Shown piece by piece: positions 1-8,577 of a stretch of 64,000 nt of DNA. The stretch is from positions 62,001 through 126,000 of the forward strand of contig NZ_JABBPN010000011.1 of the NCBI RefSeq assembly GCF_012933385.1. The letters are read 5' to 3'. This DNA comes from Paenibacillus lemnae (GTDB taxonomy: Bacteria > Bacillota > Bacilli > Paenibacillales > Paenibacillaceae). The position numbers and the translations under genes were made by a program. The notes below the pieces were generated by a model. The model made no database searches, had not been told where the DNA came from, and saw only the letters and a list, made by a program, of their open reading frames with translations. How positions within the stretch are numbered: the first letter of the stretch is position 1; each line of letters opens with the position of its first letter.

Positions 1-448
1 GCTTGCTGTCGCTGTTATGGCTCAGACTGTTGAAGCTAGGTTTATGAATGAACACGTACAGCCCTTTATCAAGATATTCTTTGATGATCTTATCCGCCTT
101 CAGGTTTGTAATATCATTCATGACGGTCGCAGTTTTATGGTCGTTACCGGATACGCCGTCAGTGCTGTATGTGCCTTTACCTATGTACACAGCGTCGTAC
201 AGTCCGTCGAGATCGGTCCGTAAAGCGACAAATCTCTTCATGCTCATCGTATCGACAAGAAATCCGTCATTTTGTGTTAAACTTAGGTCGCTGGTTCCAC
301 TGTCTGTAATTTCAAGCAGACGAATGATATAACCGTTATTGTTAGCATCAACTTTAGTTTCGAAGTCCCTGATTAGGAAAAAAGTAAGGATAGGGAGCAA
401 TACAATACAGAGCAGTACAGAAATCGCTTTACGGGTGACCCATTTCAT
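1..448 (-). CDS. Partial secreted or membrane-anchored protein, DUF5057-like
   Basis: Only the first 149 codons are present; the gene runs off the left edge. Reading begins at the ATG whose complement is at 446-448, with AAAGGAGAG a short way upstream. Residues 7-25 are a hydrophobic signal or anchor segment (short basic start, then AISVLLCIVLLPILTFFLI). What follows is soluble and begins with a strand-like segment (IIRLLEITDSGTSDL), then TMSMKRFVALRTDLDGLYDAVYIGKGTY. That pattern resembles the DUF5057 family found in Paenibacillus and relatives; I recognise it from memory and cannot confirm it. The family has no agreed function. It is divergent from the pilus operon, so the two may share the intergenic control region. 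A pilus-associated or surface role is only a guess. Confidence 0.6.
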   Translation of the reverse strand, partial: MKWVTRKAISVLLCIVLLPILTFFLIRDFETKVDANNNGYIIRLLEITDSGTSDLSLTQNDGFLVDTMSMKRFVALRTDLDGLYDAVYIGKGTYSTDGVSGNDHKTATVMNDITNLKADKIIKEYLDKGLYVFIHKPSFNSLSHNSDSK

Positions 449-767
449 TATGGCTTCTCTCCTTTGATGGAACCTAGTAAATCGCTGGCAAATCACAATG
501 TTATAAACTGGATGTAAAAAGATGGTGTTGTAAATATTACCAAAGTATGATATATATCATTTTAGGTCAAATCTATCAGGTATTCAATACGAAAAGATGA
601 AATTTTTATGGTTATAATTCACTATTAGCACTATAATTATATCATTATGTAAGTTTTATGTAGGGACTAAGGATATAGTTCTTTACAAGACTCTCATTTT
701 CGAAAAATTAGGTTCAGCCTGAAGACCACACTCATTGGGTACCCAATATATATGGCATGGAGTGATC
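449..767. other. AT-rich divergent intergenic region before the pilus operon
   Basis: About 320 bases without a gene separate the leftward partial gene from pilB. The stretch is much more AT-rich than its neighbours. Two TATAAT hexamers lie at 614-619 and 633-638, but neither has a convincing -35 hexamer 16-18 bases upstream. Both divergent transcripts probably start here. I looked for a cyclic-di-GMP riboswitch, which sometimes precedes pilus genes, and did not see its conserved core. Confidence 0.4.
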
Positions 768-770
768 ATG

Positions 771-2435
771 ATGGCCATCGTAAAGAAAAAGCTGGGCGAC
801 CTGCTGGTAGAGAACGGTGTTATTTCAGAGGAGCAGCTTCAGCAGGCGCTGGCTGAGCAAAGCAATAGTAAAAGAAAGCTGGGGGATCTTCTGATCTCGC
901 AAGGATACATAACAGAGCAGCAGTTAATGGAAGTCTTGGAATTTCAACTGGGGATACCGCATGTCAGCCTGTTTAAATTTCAAATCGAGCCGGCTATTAC
1001 GCAGATTATTCCCGAGAGTATGGCCAAGCGGCATCAGGTACTGCCTTTCATGAAAGAGGGCGGTAAGCTGATGGTGGCGATGGCAGATCCTCTCGACTAT
1101 TTTGCGATTGAAGATCTCCGCATGACTACGGGGTTTCGGATCGAGCCGGCTATATCATCCCGTGATGAGCTTCAGCGCGCCATTGCACGCCACTACGGTC
1201 TGCGCGATTCGATGACTCAGATGATGGGGGAGCTTCCTTCGGAAGAAGAGTTCGAAGAGACGGAAATTACAGACGAAGCTTCGCCTATTGTGCGTCTGGT
1301 CAATCAAATGATTCAGCAGGCCGCACAGCTGAGGGCATCTGATATCCATGTTGATCCCGGTGAAAACAATTTGACCATTCGCTATCGCATCGACGGAGGT
1401 CTGAGGAATGAACGGATGCTTCCCAAGCAGATGCAGGGCTTTATCACGGCAAGGCTGAAGATTATGGCGAGGCTGAATATCGCAGAGCGGCGCCTTCCAC
1501 AGGATGGAAGGATCAAGCTGCAAATGGATTACCGGATGATCGATATCCGGGTCTCCACACTGCCTACGATGCATGGGGAGAAGATTGTGCTGCGTTTGCT
1601 GGATTTGACCAGCGGGGTACAGGCTCTGGACCGGTTGGGCTTCAGTGATCATAATTTCAAAGCCTTTAAGAGCGTGATTGAGCGCCCATATGGAATTCTG
1701 CTGATTACTGGACCTACGGGCAGCGGGAAGACAACCACGTTATACTCGGCTTTAAATCATCTGAATAAAGAGGATGTCAACATTATCACAGTGGAAGATC
1801 CGGTTGAGTATCAGCTGGAAGGCATTAATCAGGTGCATGTCAATTCTTCTATCGGCTTGACCTTTGCAGCTGGACTTCGCTCTATTTTGCGTCAGGATCC
1901 GAATGTCGTGATGGTCGGAGAAATACGTGACAGCGAGACGGCTGAGATTGCGGTCAGAGCCTCGCTAACAGGACATTTGGTGCTGTCTACGCTGCATACG
2001 AACGATGCAATCAGCACGGTGATGCGTCTTCGGGATATGGGGGTTGAGTCGTACCTCATCGCTTCTTCCTTACTGGGAGTCGTGTCGCAAAGACTGGTTC
2101 GCAAAATATGCAATGAATGTAAGGAAAGCTACCGACCTTCTGAACAGGAATTGATACTGCTGAGGAATCATGGTGTTAACATTGAGACGCTGTACAAGGG
2201 CAGGGGATGCGGTTACTGCAGTAACACAGGCTACCGCGGCCGGCTGGCGATTCACGAAGTCATGACGGTCGATGACCTGTTGTCAGAGTTGATCGCGGCA
2301 TCTGCTTCGGTAGAGAAACTGCGGCAGGCTGCGCGGAACAGGGGCCTGATTTATCTTATGGAGGACGGCATAACGAAAGTAACTCAAGGAGTTACCACGA
2401 TGCAGGAGGTCATGAGGGAATCCGTGGCACATTAA
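771..2435 (+). CDS. pilB: Type IV pilus extension ATPase PilB
   Basis: GspE/PilB-family hexameric ATPase that powers pilus assembly at the inner face of the membrane. The 554-residue protein has the N-terminal MshEN-type repeats (KKLGDLLVENGVISEEQLQQAL, then a second copy near residue 38), a Walker A GPTGSGKTTT at about residue 314, the Walker B region DPNVVMVGEIRD near 376-387, and a four-cysteine zinc motif, CNEC near 447 and CGYC near 480, which is typical of extension rather than retraction motors. The frame is open to 735, but GGAGTGA at 759-765 fits ATG 771 (8-base spacing) or ATG 768 (5 bases). MshEN repeats in related ATPases can bind cyclic-di-GMP, so activity may be signal-controlled; that is inference. 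First gene of the pil operon, 19 bases before pilT. Confidence 0.95.
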   Translation: MAIVKKKLGDLLVENGVISEEQLQQALAEQSNSKRKLGDLLISQGYITEQQLMEVLEFQLGIPHVSLFKFQIEPAITQIIPESMAKRHQVLPFMKEGGKLMVAMADPLDYFAIEDLRMTTGFRIEPAISSRDELQRAIARHYGLRDSMTQMMGELPSEEEFEETEITDEASPIVRLVNQMIQQAAQLRASDIHVDPGENNLTIRYRIDGGLRNERMLPKQMQGFITARLKIMARLNIAERRLPQDGRIKLQMDYRMIDIRVSTLPTMHGEKIVLRLLDLTSGVQALDRLGFSDHNFKAFKSVIERPYGILLITGPTGSGKTTTLYSALNHLNKEDVNIITVEDPVEYQLEGINQVHVNSSIGLTFAAGLRSILRQDPNVVMVGEIRDSETAEIAVRASLTGHLVLSTLHTNDAISTVMRLRDMGVESYLIASSLLGVVSQRLVRKICNECKESYRPSEQELILLRNHGVNIETLYKGRGCGYCSNTGYRGRLAIHEVMTVDDLLSELIAASASVEKLRQAARNRGLIYLMEDGITKVTQGVTTMQEVMRESVAH

Positions 2436-2454
2436 GAACAGGGAGGGACCCTAT

Positions 2455-3504
2455 ATGAATCAGCAGCACAGGAATATTCTCTCTCTTCTTCTGCAGGCGC
2501 ATGAATTCCGGGCATCGGATCTCCATATATCTGTCCAGTCGCCCCCTGTATTTAGAATCGACGGTGCACTGAAATCCATGAACGAGCCTGCAATCACCCG
2601 TGAAGAAGCGTGGGAGATGGCTAAGCAGCTGCTCGGCAGTGAGAAGATGGTTGATTTTCAGAGTACCGGCGAGCAGGACTTCTCCTATTCATTGGGGCAG
2701 TCCTGCCGGTTCAGAATCAATATATACCGGCAGCGGGGGCAGGTCAGCATCGCCGCACGTATCATTCCGGCGCAGATTCCAAGTTTTTCCGATCTTGGTC
2801 TTCCGCCAATATTATCTACGCTTGCTGACAAGCCGCAAGGATTAATTCTCGTAACCGGACCGACCGGCAGCGGCAAGTCATCTACGCTCGCTGCCATGAT
2901 TCATTATCTGAATCAGAATACAAGAAAGCATATTGTGACTTTAGAAGATCCCATCGAATACCTTCACCCGCATGGAAACTGCCTTGTGGATCAACGTGAG
3001 GTTGGCCTGGATACGCTCAGCTTCTCGAACGGGCTTCGTGCGGCTCTGCGTCAGGATCCCGATGTGATTCTCGTTGGGGAAATGCGCGACTTGGAGACGA
3101 TTCGGGCGGCGATCACCGCTGCGGAGACGGGCCACTTGGTTCTCGCTACGCTTCACACGAGTGATGCCCCGGGAACCATTGAGCGGATTATTGATGTGTT
3201 TCCAGGAGAGCAGCAGACACAAATACGCATTCAACTTGCTTCAGTATTAGTAGCCGTCGTGACCCAGCGTCTGTTTCCGAGGAGCGCAGGACAGGGCCGG
3301 GTGTGTGCGACAGAGATCCTGATTAATACGCCAGGTGTTGCGAATCTGATTCGCAGCGAGAAGTGCCATCAGATCAAGAATATGATGCAGACTGGTAGGG
3401 CGCTGGGCATGCATACACTTGAAATGTCAATCCAGGAATATGTGAAAGCCGGTCTCATTCTTCCCATTCATGCCCGGCCATTCCTGATGGAGGTGACATC
3501 CTAA
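2455..3504 (+). CDS. pilT: Type IV pilus retraction ATPase PilT
   Basis: PilT-type ATPase that disassembles the pilus and so produces twitching or DNA-uptake force. At 349 residues it has the usual PilT length. Walker A is GPTGSGKSS near residue 135, the Walker B region is DPDVILVGEMRD, and the C-terminal segment VANLIRSEKCHQIKNMMQTG matches the PilT AIRNLIRE region. It lacks the zinc cysteines and the long N-terminal domain of PilB. A GGAGGG ribosome site (GGGAGGGACCCTATATG) precedes the start. It follows pilB by 19 bases and ends one base before pilC, so the three are translated from one message. Having both motors implies dynamic pili rather than a static competence pseudopilus. Confidence 0.95.
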   Translation: MNQQHRNILSLLLQAHEFRASDLHISVQSPPVFRIDGALKSMNEPAITREEAWEMAKQLLGSEKMVDFQSTGEQDFSYSLGQSCRFRINIYRQRGQVSIAARIIPAQIPSFSDLGLPPILSTLADKPQGLILVTGPTGSGKSSTLAAMIHYLNQNTRKHIVTLEDPIEYLHPHGNCLVDQREVGLDTLSFSNGLRAALRQDPDVILVGEMRDLETIRAAITAAETGHLVLATLHTSDAPGTIERIIDVFPGEQQTQIRIQLASVLVAVVTQRLFPRSAGQGRVCATEILINTPGVANLIRSEKCHQIKNMMQTGRALGMHTLEMSIQEYVKAGLILPIHARPFLMEVTS

Positions 3505-3505
3505 G

Positions 3506-4711
3506 ATGCAGCAGTTTGAATATCAGGTCAAGACCGGCTCAGGCAGAACGCTGAAGGGTAAACTGAGTGCGTCGGACAAGTCCACAGCTATGGAAGAGTT
3601 GCGCAAGCGGAACTTGACCGTCTTCTCACTTCAGGAGACGCGGAGCAGTATATTGTCGATGGATATCTATATCGGTAATCCGGTTAAGCCGGTGCATTTC
3701 ATTATATTCTGCCGGCAGTTCGCCACGCTCATCCGTGCTGGCGTATCCATTGTGGACGCGGTTCGAATTCTGGCCGAACAGACGGACAGCAAACCGCTGC
3801 GCAAGGCGTTAGTCGAGGTGGGCTCCAGCTTGCTTCGGGGTACAGCTTTTTCTCAGACGGTGCAGGATCACAAGAAGATCTTTCCGCCGCTGTTTATCAG
3901 CATGATTCGGGCGGGGGAGGAATCGGGTGATCTGGAAGGGACGCTGGACCGCCTGGCTTTGTACTACGAGAAGCAGCATGCGACGACAGAGAAGATCAAA
4001 TCCGCGCTGACCTATCCAATTACCGTCGGATTGATGGCGATTGCCGCGGTGGTCTATCTGCTGTGGGCGATCGTGCCCCAGTTCGTAACGATGTTTCAGT
4101 CTATGAATGCGGAGCTGCCTGCTGTGACCAAGATGGTGTTAGTCTTGAGTGACAGTATTCAAAGCCGCTGGTACTTCTGGCTGCTAGGAGTTGTGCTGCT
4201 GGTGGCGGCTTTTCAGATTGTAAAGAGGACGGATCGGGGTTCTTACTACATCGATTATATGAAGCTCAAAGTACCAATCTTCGGCAAGCTGAATCAGAAA
4301 GGCTCGATCGCTAAATTTTCCCGGACCTTCTCTTCTCTTTATGCCAGTTCCGTACCCGTGCTGCAGTCCCTGTCGATCGTGGAGGAAGTGGCGGGCAATA
4401 AAGTGGTCGCGGGCTATATCCGTAATGCCGGAGATTCGCTGCGTCAGGGTAAACCACTCTCCGAGCCGCTGAAAAAGGCCTGGGTGTTTCCGCCCCTGGT
4501 GACCCAGATGATTGCTATAGGAGAAGAAACCGGCGCACTGGACCAGATGCTCTCCAAGATTGCGGACTTTTACGAAATGGATGTCGAGAATACGGTTGAC
4601 CGCCTCAAGTCACTTCTGGAACCTCTGCTGATCGCATTTCTGGCGGGTATTGTCGGTCTCATCGTTGCAGCCATCATGCTGCCGATGTTTAGTATGTACG
4701 GGAACATTTAA
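3506..4711 (+). CDS. pilC: Type IV pilus inner-membrane platform protein PilC
   Basis: GspF/PilC-family platform protein that couples the ATPases to pilin polymerisation. The 401 residues hold two GspF domains (about 60-190 and 265-395), each with the family signature: IIFCRQFATLIRAGVSIVDA in the first and FSRTFSSLYASSVPVLQSL in the second. Both domains carry the ISMIRAGEESGDLEGTL / TQMIAIGEETGALDQML motif. Membrane segments lie near 169-192, 220-240 and 370-398. It begins one base after the pilT stop. A weak hairpin follows the gene before the pilin. Confidence 0.95.
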   Translation: MQQFEYQVKTGSGRTLKGKLSASDKSTAMEELRKRNLTVFSLQETRSSILSMDIYIGNPVKPVHFIIFCRQFATLIRAGVSIVDAVRILAEQTDSKPLRKALVEVGSSLLRGTAFSQTVQDHKKIFPPLFISMIRAGEESGDLEGTLDRLALYYEKQHATTEKIKSALTYPITVGLMAIAAVVYLLWAIVPQFVTMFQSMNAELPAVTKMVLVLSDSIQSRWYFWLLGVVLLVAAFQIVKRTDRGSYYIDYMKLKVPIFGKLNQKGSIAKFSRTFSSLYASSVPVLQSLSIVEEVAGNKVVAGYIRNAGDSLRQGKPLSEPLKKAWVFPPLVTQMIAIGEETGALDQMLSKIADFYEMDVENTVDRLKSLLEPLLIAFLAGIVGLIVAAIMLPMFSMYGNI

Positions 4712-4793
4712 TGGTGAGGACCTTCCTTTCAGAAATGCTAGGAATCAACTCTTATCAAAGCAGGAACCGCCTTTTTTATTGTTTGCAGGAAAG

Positions 4794-4820
4794 AGCCTGG
4801 CCATTTTGGCGGCTTTTCTT
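4794..4820 (+). terminator. Weak hairpin between pilC and the pilin gene
   Basis: AGCC at 4794-4797 plus an adjacent GCC can pair with GGC-GGCT at 4808-4814, followed by TTTTCTT. The stem is short and bulged, so it may be a partial terminator or a processing site that lets pilin mRNA be made at a different level from the motor genes. No independent strong promoter was seen before the pilin. Confidence 0.35.
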
Positions 4821-4860
4821 CAAAATATAAATTTTTTTCAATCTTAAGGAGGAAATTAAT

Positions 4861-5310
4861 ATGTTATCTAGAGCACTGAAAGCCAGACAAGCCCGTCTTC
4901 AGGACGAGAAAGGGTTCACCCTCATCGAACTCCTCGCCGTTATCGTTATTCTCGGTATTATCGCGATCATTGCGATTCCTTTGATTGGTAACATTATTGA
5001 CAACAGCAAAAAAGATGCAGATGTAGCTACAGCTCGTCAGCTTTATGATGCAGCACGTCTCTATGTAATTGGGGAGAAGAATGGTGATTTTAAACATGAT
5101 GACGTCAAAAGCGGTGTAGAACTTAAGGATTTACAAGATGAAAAATACTTGGAGACTACCGTTGCACTGCCGAGCACCAAAGAGCCGTTGACTGACGCAA
5201 CTGTTACCTTTGACGTGAATGGGAAATTAGAAAAAGTTGAACTATCAACTAGCACTGTAACAGACAAAGAGTTTCTTGCTGAGAAAGTTTTAACTTCTGA
5301 GCGTGAATAA
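4861..5310 (+). CDS. Type IV prepilin (major pilin candidate)
   Basis: Class III-like prepilin of 149 residues. A short charged leader (residues 1-18) ends in EKG, and cleavage by the prepilin peptidase would fall between Gly18 and Phe19. The mature N terminus FTLIELLAVIVILGI has the conserved Glu5 and the hydrophobic helix that forms the pilus core. The rest (from about residue 50) is a small soluble head rich in Lys, Asp and Thr without a cysteine pair. A strong AAGGAGG lies at 4847-4853. It is the only prepilin in the operon, so it is likely the pilus subunit, although minor pilins could be encoded elsewhere. It is followed by a clear terminator. Confidence 0.92.
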   Translation: MLSRALKARQARLQDEKGFTLIELLAVIVILGIIAIIAIPLIGNIIDNSKKDADVATARQLYDAARLYVIGEKNGDFKHDDVKSGVELKDLQDEKYLETTVALPSTKEPLTDATVTFDVNGKLEKVELSTSTVTDKEFLAEKVLTSERE

Positions 5311-5370
5311 GACTGAGATGGCTAATGCTGAAATCAGCAAACCACTAATCTAGCAAACATCAATCTCCCA

Positions 5371-5408
5371 AATAGGAATCGGAATGCCTTTCCGGTTCCT
5401 ATTTTCAA
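5371..5408 (+). terminator. Rho-independent terminator after the pilin gene
   Basis: A 14-base-pair stem (5371-5384 with 5390-5403, one G-T wobble) has a five-base loop and ends in ATTTTC. It sits inside the operon, between the pilin and prepilin peptidase genes, so it probably lowers read-through into the downstream pil genes. Confidence 0.75.
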
Positions 5409-5429
5409 AATGAATGTAATGGAGTGACC

Positions 5430-6179
5430 ATGACTTTCTTGATTGCCGCATATATAACCCTGCTGGGCCTCGCCCTGGGTTCCTTTTTCAATGTCGTTGC
5501 CCTGCGGATACCTGCCGGGCAATCTCTTGTTTCTCCGCCTTCCCGGTGCGGTAGCTGCGAAACGCGGCTGCGCGGACGCGATTTGGTGCCAGTCCTCAGC
5601 TGGCTGACAGCCCGCGGGAAGTGCCGGCACTGCGGCGTGCAGGTGTCCTGGCTGTACCCGGCAGGGGAAGCCGCGGCCGGAATACTCTTTTTGTGGACCT
5701 ATCTGCGCTTTGGACTTACCAGCGAGGGGATGCTGGGCTTTCTGCTCTGCAGCCTGGCCGTAATTGTAACCATTTCGGATCTGCACAGCATGGTGATCCC
5801 TAACAAGGTGCTGCTGTTCTTTTTGCCGCTGCTTGCCGCCGGTACTTTTCTTGCGACAGAGCATACGTGGTGGAGTCATGTCCTTGGAGCTCTGCTGGGA
5901 GGCGGTGTGATCTTTCTGCTGGTGCTGGCGGGAGGTATGGGAATGGGAGATGCGAAGCTGTTCGCCTTGTGCGGCTTGGTTATCGGATTTCCAGGTGTCA
6001 TTCTCGCATTTTTGACTGCTTGTTTCCTGGGTACGGCTGCAGGTGTGACCCTGATGCTTCTCGGCAAGGTAAACAGGAAGCAGCGAATCCCGTTTGCACC
6101 TTGGCTTGCATGCGGCATTCTTATTGCCTACGGATACGGTTCACAGATTATTGGCGGGTACCTCTCGCTCATTGGTTAG
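5430..6179 (+). CDS. pilD: Prepilin peptidase / N-methyltransferase PilD
   Basis: Membrane aspartyl protease that removes the prepilin leader and methylates the new N terminus. The 249 residues contain the N-terminal cytoplasmic methyltransferase domain with four zinc cysteines (CGSC and CRHC, about residues 45-75) and the two catalytic aspartates, in SDLHSMVIPN and in GGMGMGDAKLF. There are six or more membrane segments. The frame is open from GTG 5424, but GGAG at 5421-5424 overlaps that codon and fits ATG 5430 with five bases of spacing. The pilin, 120 bases upstream, is the obvious substrate. Confidence 0.95.
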   Translation: MTFLIAAYITLLGLALGSFFNVVALRIPAGQSLVSPPSRCGSCETRLRGRDLVPVLSWLTARGKCRHCGVQVSWLYPAGEAAAGILFLWTYLRFGLTSEGMLGFLLCSLAVIVTISDLHSMVIPNKVLLFFLPLLAAGTFLATEHTWWSHVLGALLGGGVIFLLVLAGGMGMGDAKLFALCGLVIGFPGVILAFLTACFLGTAAGVTLMLLGKVNRKQRIPFAPWLACGILIAYGYGSQIIGGYLSLIG

Positions 6180-6192
6180 GAGGATTTTAAGC

Positions 6193-7797
6193 ATGCTCGG
6201 TATGACATCGAAAGCCGGACTATCTATAGAAGAAACAGGTGTCCGTTATGCCCGGCTCAAAGGGAAAAACAGGGAGATTGATAAGCAGTTCTTCCTTCCT
6301 ATGCCTCACGGTGCACTGGAGGATCAGCAGCTCGCGGACAGTGAACTGTTGGCGGCACAGCTGAAAGAAGCGGTGAAACGGGAAAGGCTGCGGGGCACCT
6401 GGGTCTCGATATCGGTACCGCCTTCCCAGATCGTTATCCGTAAAATGACGATACCCGGAGCCAATCCGAAACAGCTGGAGCAGCTGGTCCGCCTGGAAGT
6501 AGAAACAGGGCTTCACCTTCCATTTGATAACCCGGTATATGACTATATCGAATTAAGCAGAAACGAATCTGAGGCCGAGCTGCTCATTATTGCTGCGCCC
6601 CGTCAGATTATTGAAGAATACGTAAACCTTGTGGAATCCGCCGGCTTGAAAGTATCCAGTGTTGAAGTAACGGGAACTGCCTTGGCCCGCTTGATTGAAC
6701 TGGGTGGAGAACACCTCTTCAGCTCAGGTATGCTGATTGATCTGGATCATGCCATTCTGGATGTCTGTATGTTCCATGAGAGAAATCCAGTGTTTATGCG
6801 GACGCTCAACTTAAAGGAACAAAGCCGTGAAGATATGAATGCTTGGCAGGAGAGTGCTGCAGCCGCAGACATGACCCTTGGCAGAGATAGAGAGGGGGAA
6901 GACCTCTCTTACGCTCAGACCGTAGAAATTACGGCGGAAATCTCCCGTATGCTCAACTTTTATCAATACAGCCTGCACGAAGGCGCTGTGCGAATTCAAG
7001 ATATCTTTGTTACGGGTTCGCCGGAGGTTAGGAGGCAGCTGGTTGAGGTGCTGAAGACGTCTTTCTCGGAAATCCAGATTCATGAGATTGATTTCTCATC
7101 ACCAAAGGAGGCCGCTGCGGCTAACCAGCTAGTGGATTATAATGATTACCGTCTTGCCGCAGGGGCGGCACTCAGAACCTCGGGAGGCCTCAAGATCAAT
7201 CTGCTCCCTGTGGAAGACAGGGAAGCGGTCATTTTTCCATTCCTGGCCGTATCGCTTCTGGTCTTTTGGTTGCTGGGTCTGGCTGCCACAGGGACGATTA
7301 TGGTTATGAATCAAGGCAAAATCAGCAATCAGGATGAAAGGCTTGAGGGATTAGCAAGTCAGAGAAACACCCTGGAACAGGAACTGCTTGCGTTGAATCG
7401 AAGCGGTATGGGGCAGAATGGAAGGGCCGCCGCTGTGGAGGGCATTCGCGAGCATCGGGAAAGTCCTGCAGCGATGATGTCTGCCATTGTGAAGCCGATG
7501 CCGGAAGGCGGCATTCTCCGGGATCTTGGCTACACGTACCGTTCTGAGATCGGAATGACGGTTTATCTGCCCCAAATGGAACAGGCTGCGGAGTACCTGG
7601 TTCTGCTCCGGCGTCTGCCTTTTACGAACGGTGCTATGATCACGAAATTGACCGAAGGCATCTCAGGTGGAAATTCAGGTAATCCACAGGGGCAGGGTTA
7701 TTATACGGCTGTATACCGGATAAGTCTGGGATCGGGAACTTCGATCGCCAATTTACCGGCAGAGGGAGAGGAGGAAGACGATGGAGCGGCTGAATAG
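6193..7797 (+). CDS. pilM: Fused PilM-PilN pilus assembly protein
   Basis: A 534-residue protein that appears to join two proteins normally separate. Residues 1 to about 335 are PilM-like, the actin-fold ATPase on the cytoplasmic face: it opens with GLSIEETGVRYARLKG and has IVIRKMTIPGANPKQLEQLV and LIDLDHAILDVCMF. A membrane helix at about 345-372 is followed by a coiled coil (about 375-415) and an extracellular domain, the layout of PilN. In Gram-negatives PilN's N-terminal tail binds PilM, so fusion would fix that contact. AGGAGG at 6179-6184 selects ATG 6193; the open frame extends further upstream into pilD. It overlaps pilO by 17 bases. No intact separate pilN is present. Confidence 0.85.
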   Translation: MLGMTSKAGLSIEETGVRYARLKGKNREIDKQFFLPMPHGALEDQQLADSELLAAQLKEAVKRERLRGTWVSISVPPSQIVIRKMTIPGANPKQLEQLVRLEVETGLHLPFDNPVYDYIELSRNESEAELLIIAAPRQIIEEYVNLVESAGLKVSSVEVTGTALARLIELGGEHLFSSGMLIDLDHAILDVCMFHERNPVFMRTLNLKEQSREDMNAWQESAAAADMTLGRDREGEDLSYAQTVEITAEISRMLNFYQYSLHEGAVRIQDIFVTGSPEVRRQLVEVLKTSFSEIQIHEIDFSSPKEAAAANQLVDYNDYRLAAGAALRTSGGLKINLLPVEDREAVIFPFLAVSLLVFWLLGLAATGTIMVMNQGKISNQDERLEGLASQRNTLEQELLALNRSGMGQNGRAAAVEGIREHRESPAAMMSAIVKPMPEGGILRDLGYTYRSEIGMTVYLPQMEQAAEYLVLLRRLPFTNGAMITKLTEGISGGNSGNPQGQGYYTAVYRISLGSGTSIANLPAEGEEEDDGAAE

Positions 7798-8404
7798 ACA
7801 CCGGACACCTGTTGTGCTGGTTATACTGGTTCTTTTTCTGCTGCTGCTCGGCTTCTATATGTGGGGCCTGAAGCCAACATTTACACGGATAGATGAACAG
7901 CGGGCGGATATGGAACGGATCGAAGGCGAACGGGACCTTCTGCAGCAGAAAGTGGATGAAATGAAAGGGACAGATTCAGATTCAGAAACCGAACGATCCA
8001 GTGAGTCTTTGGTAGCACTTCCTCATGGGGACGAAGCTGATCAGCTGGTTTTGGATTTGAGAAGCCTCGGCTTGAAATCCGATGCCCGTCTGAAAAATGT
8101 TGACTTTACCCTTACCGGGGCAAATGAACTGAATCTAATGCTTGGGGAAGGCGAGAATGCATACCCGTTTATTAAGGAAGTAAAAATGAATGCGGAGGTT
8201 GAAGGCACTTATTCTCAAATTAGTGACTGGATGATTCAGCTTGAACGCCTGCCGCGGATGATCAAGGTGGATTCCTACAGCTTTCAGCGCCGCGGCGGGC
8301 TGGTGGAAGCTCCGGAAAACGCATTGATCACCGCAAACATTGTGTTTACCGCTTATTATGAATCAGCTCAAGTCGGATCTCCTGCTTCAGGAGCTGCTGA
8401 ATAG
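7781..8404 (+). CDS. pilO: PilO-like pilus alignment protein
   Basis: A 207-residue bitopic protein. Residues 11-30 form one membrane helix, followed by a coiled coil to about residue 65 and a small C-terminal domain that should adopt the PilO ferredoxin-like fold (it ends in VDSYSFQRRGGLVEAPENALITANIVFTAY, the family's typical final strands). PilO pairs with PilN to align the inner pilus machine. A Ser/Asp/Glu-rich linker lies near residues 66-80. GAGGAGGA lies just before the ATG, and the start overlaps the pilMN gene. Assignment rests on position, length and layout more than on strong motifs. Confidence 0.8.
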   Translation: MERLNRHRTPVVLVILVLFLLLLGFYMWGLKPTFTRIDEQRADMERIEGERDLLQQKVDEMKGTDSDSETERSSESLVALPHGDEADQLVLDLRSLGLKSDARLKNVDFTLTGANELNLMLGEGENAYPFIKEVKMNAEVEGTYSQISDWMIQLERLPRMIKVDSYSFQRRGGLVEAPENALITANIVFTAYYESAQVGSPASGAAE

Positions 8405-8414
8405 ATCTGCCCTG

Positions 8415-8450
8415 AAGGGCCGTGTTTCCATCTGGAAAACGGCCCTTTGT
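8415..8450 (+). terminator. Rho-independent terminator after pilO
   Basis: A stem of about 15 pairs, from AAGGGCCGTGTTTCCA at 8415-8430 to TGGAAAACGGCCCTT ending near 8447, with a two-base loop and a short T tract. It closes the core pilus operon. Confidence 0.8.
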
Positions 8451-8577
8451 GCTGTAAAGATCGGTCTGGCGACTGAGATGAACTTCGGGCGGCAGTTGGT
8501 ATACCGGCAGCCATAAACGTGATACATTTACTGGTAAAGAACAGGTGTGCCGAAGGCAGATACAGCGGAGGGATAAT

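Noticed and set aside
480..770. Cyclic-di-GMP riboswitch before pilB
   Set aside because: The conserved core and paired stems of the class I aptamer were not found by eye.
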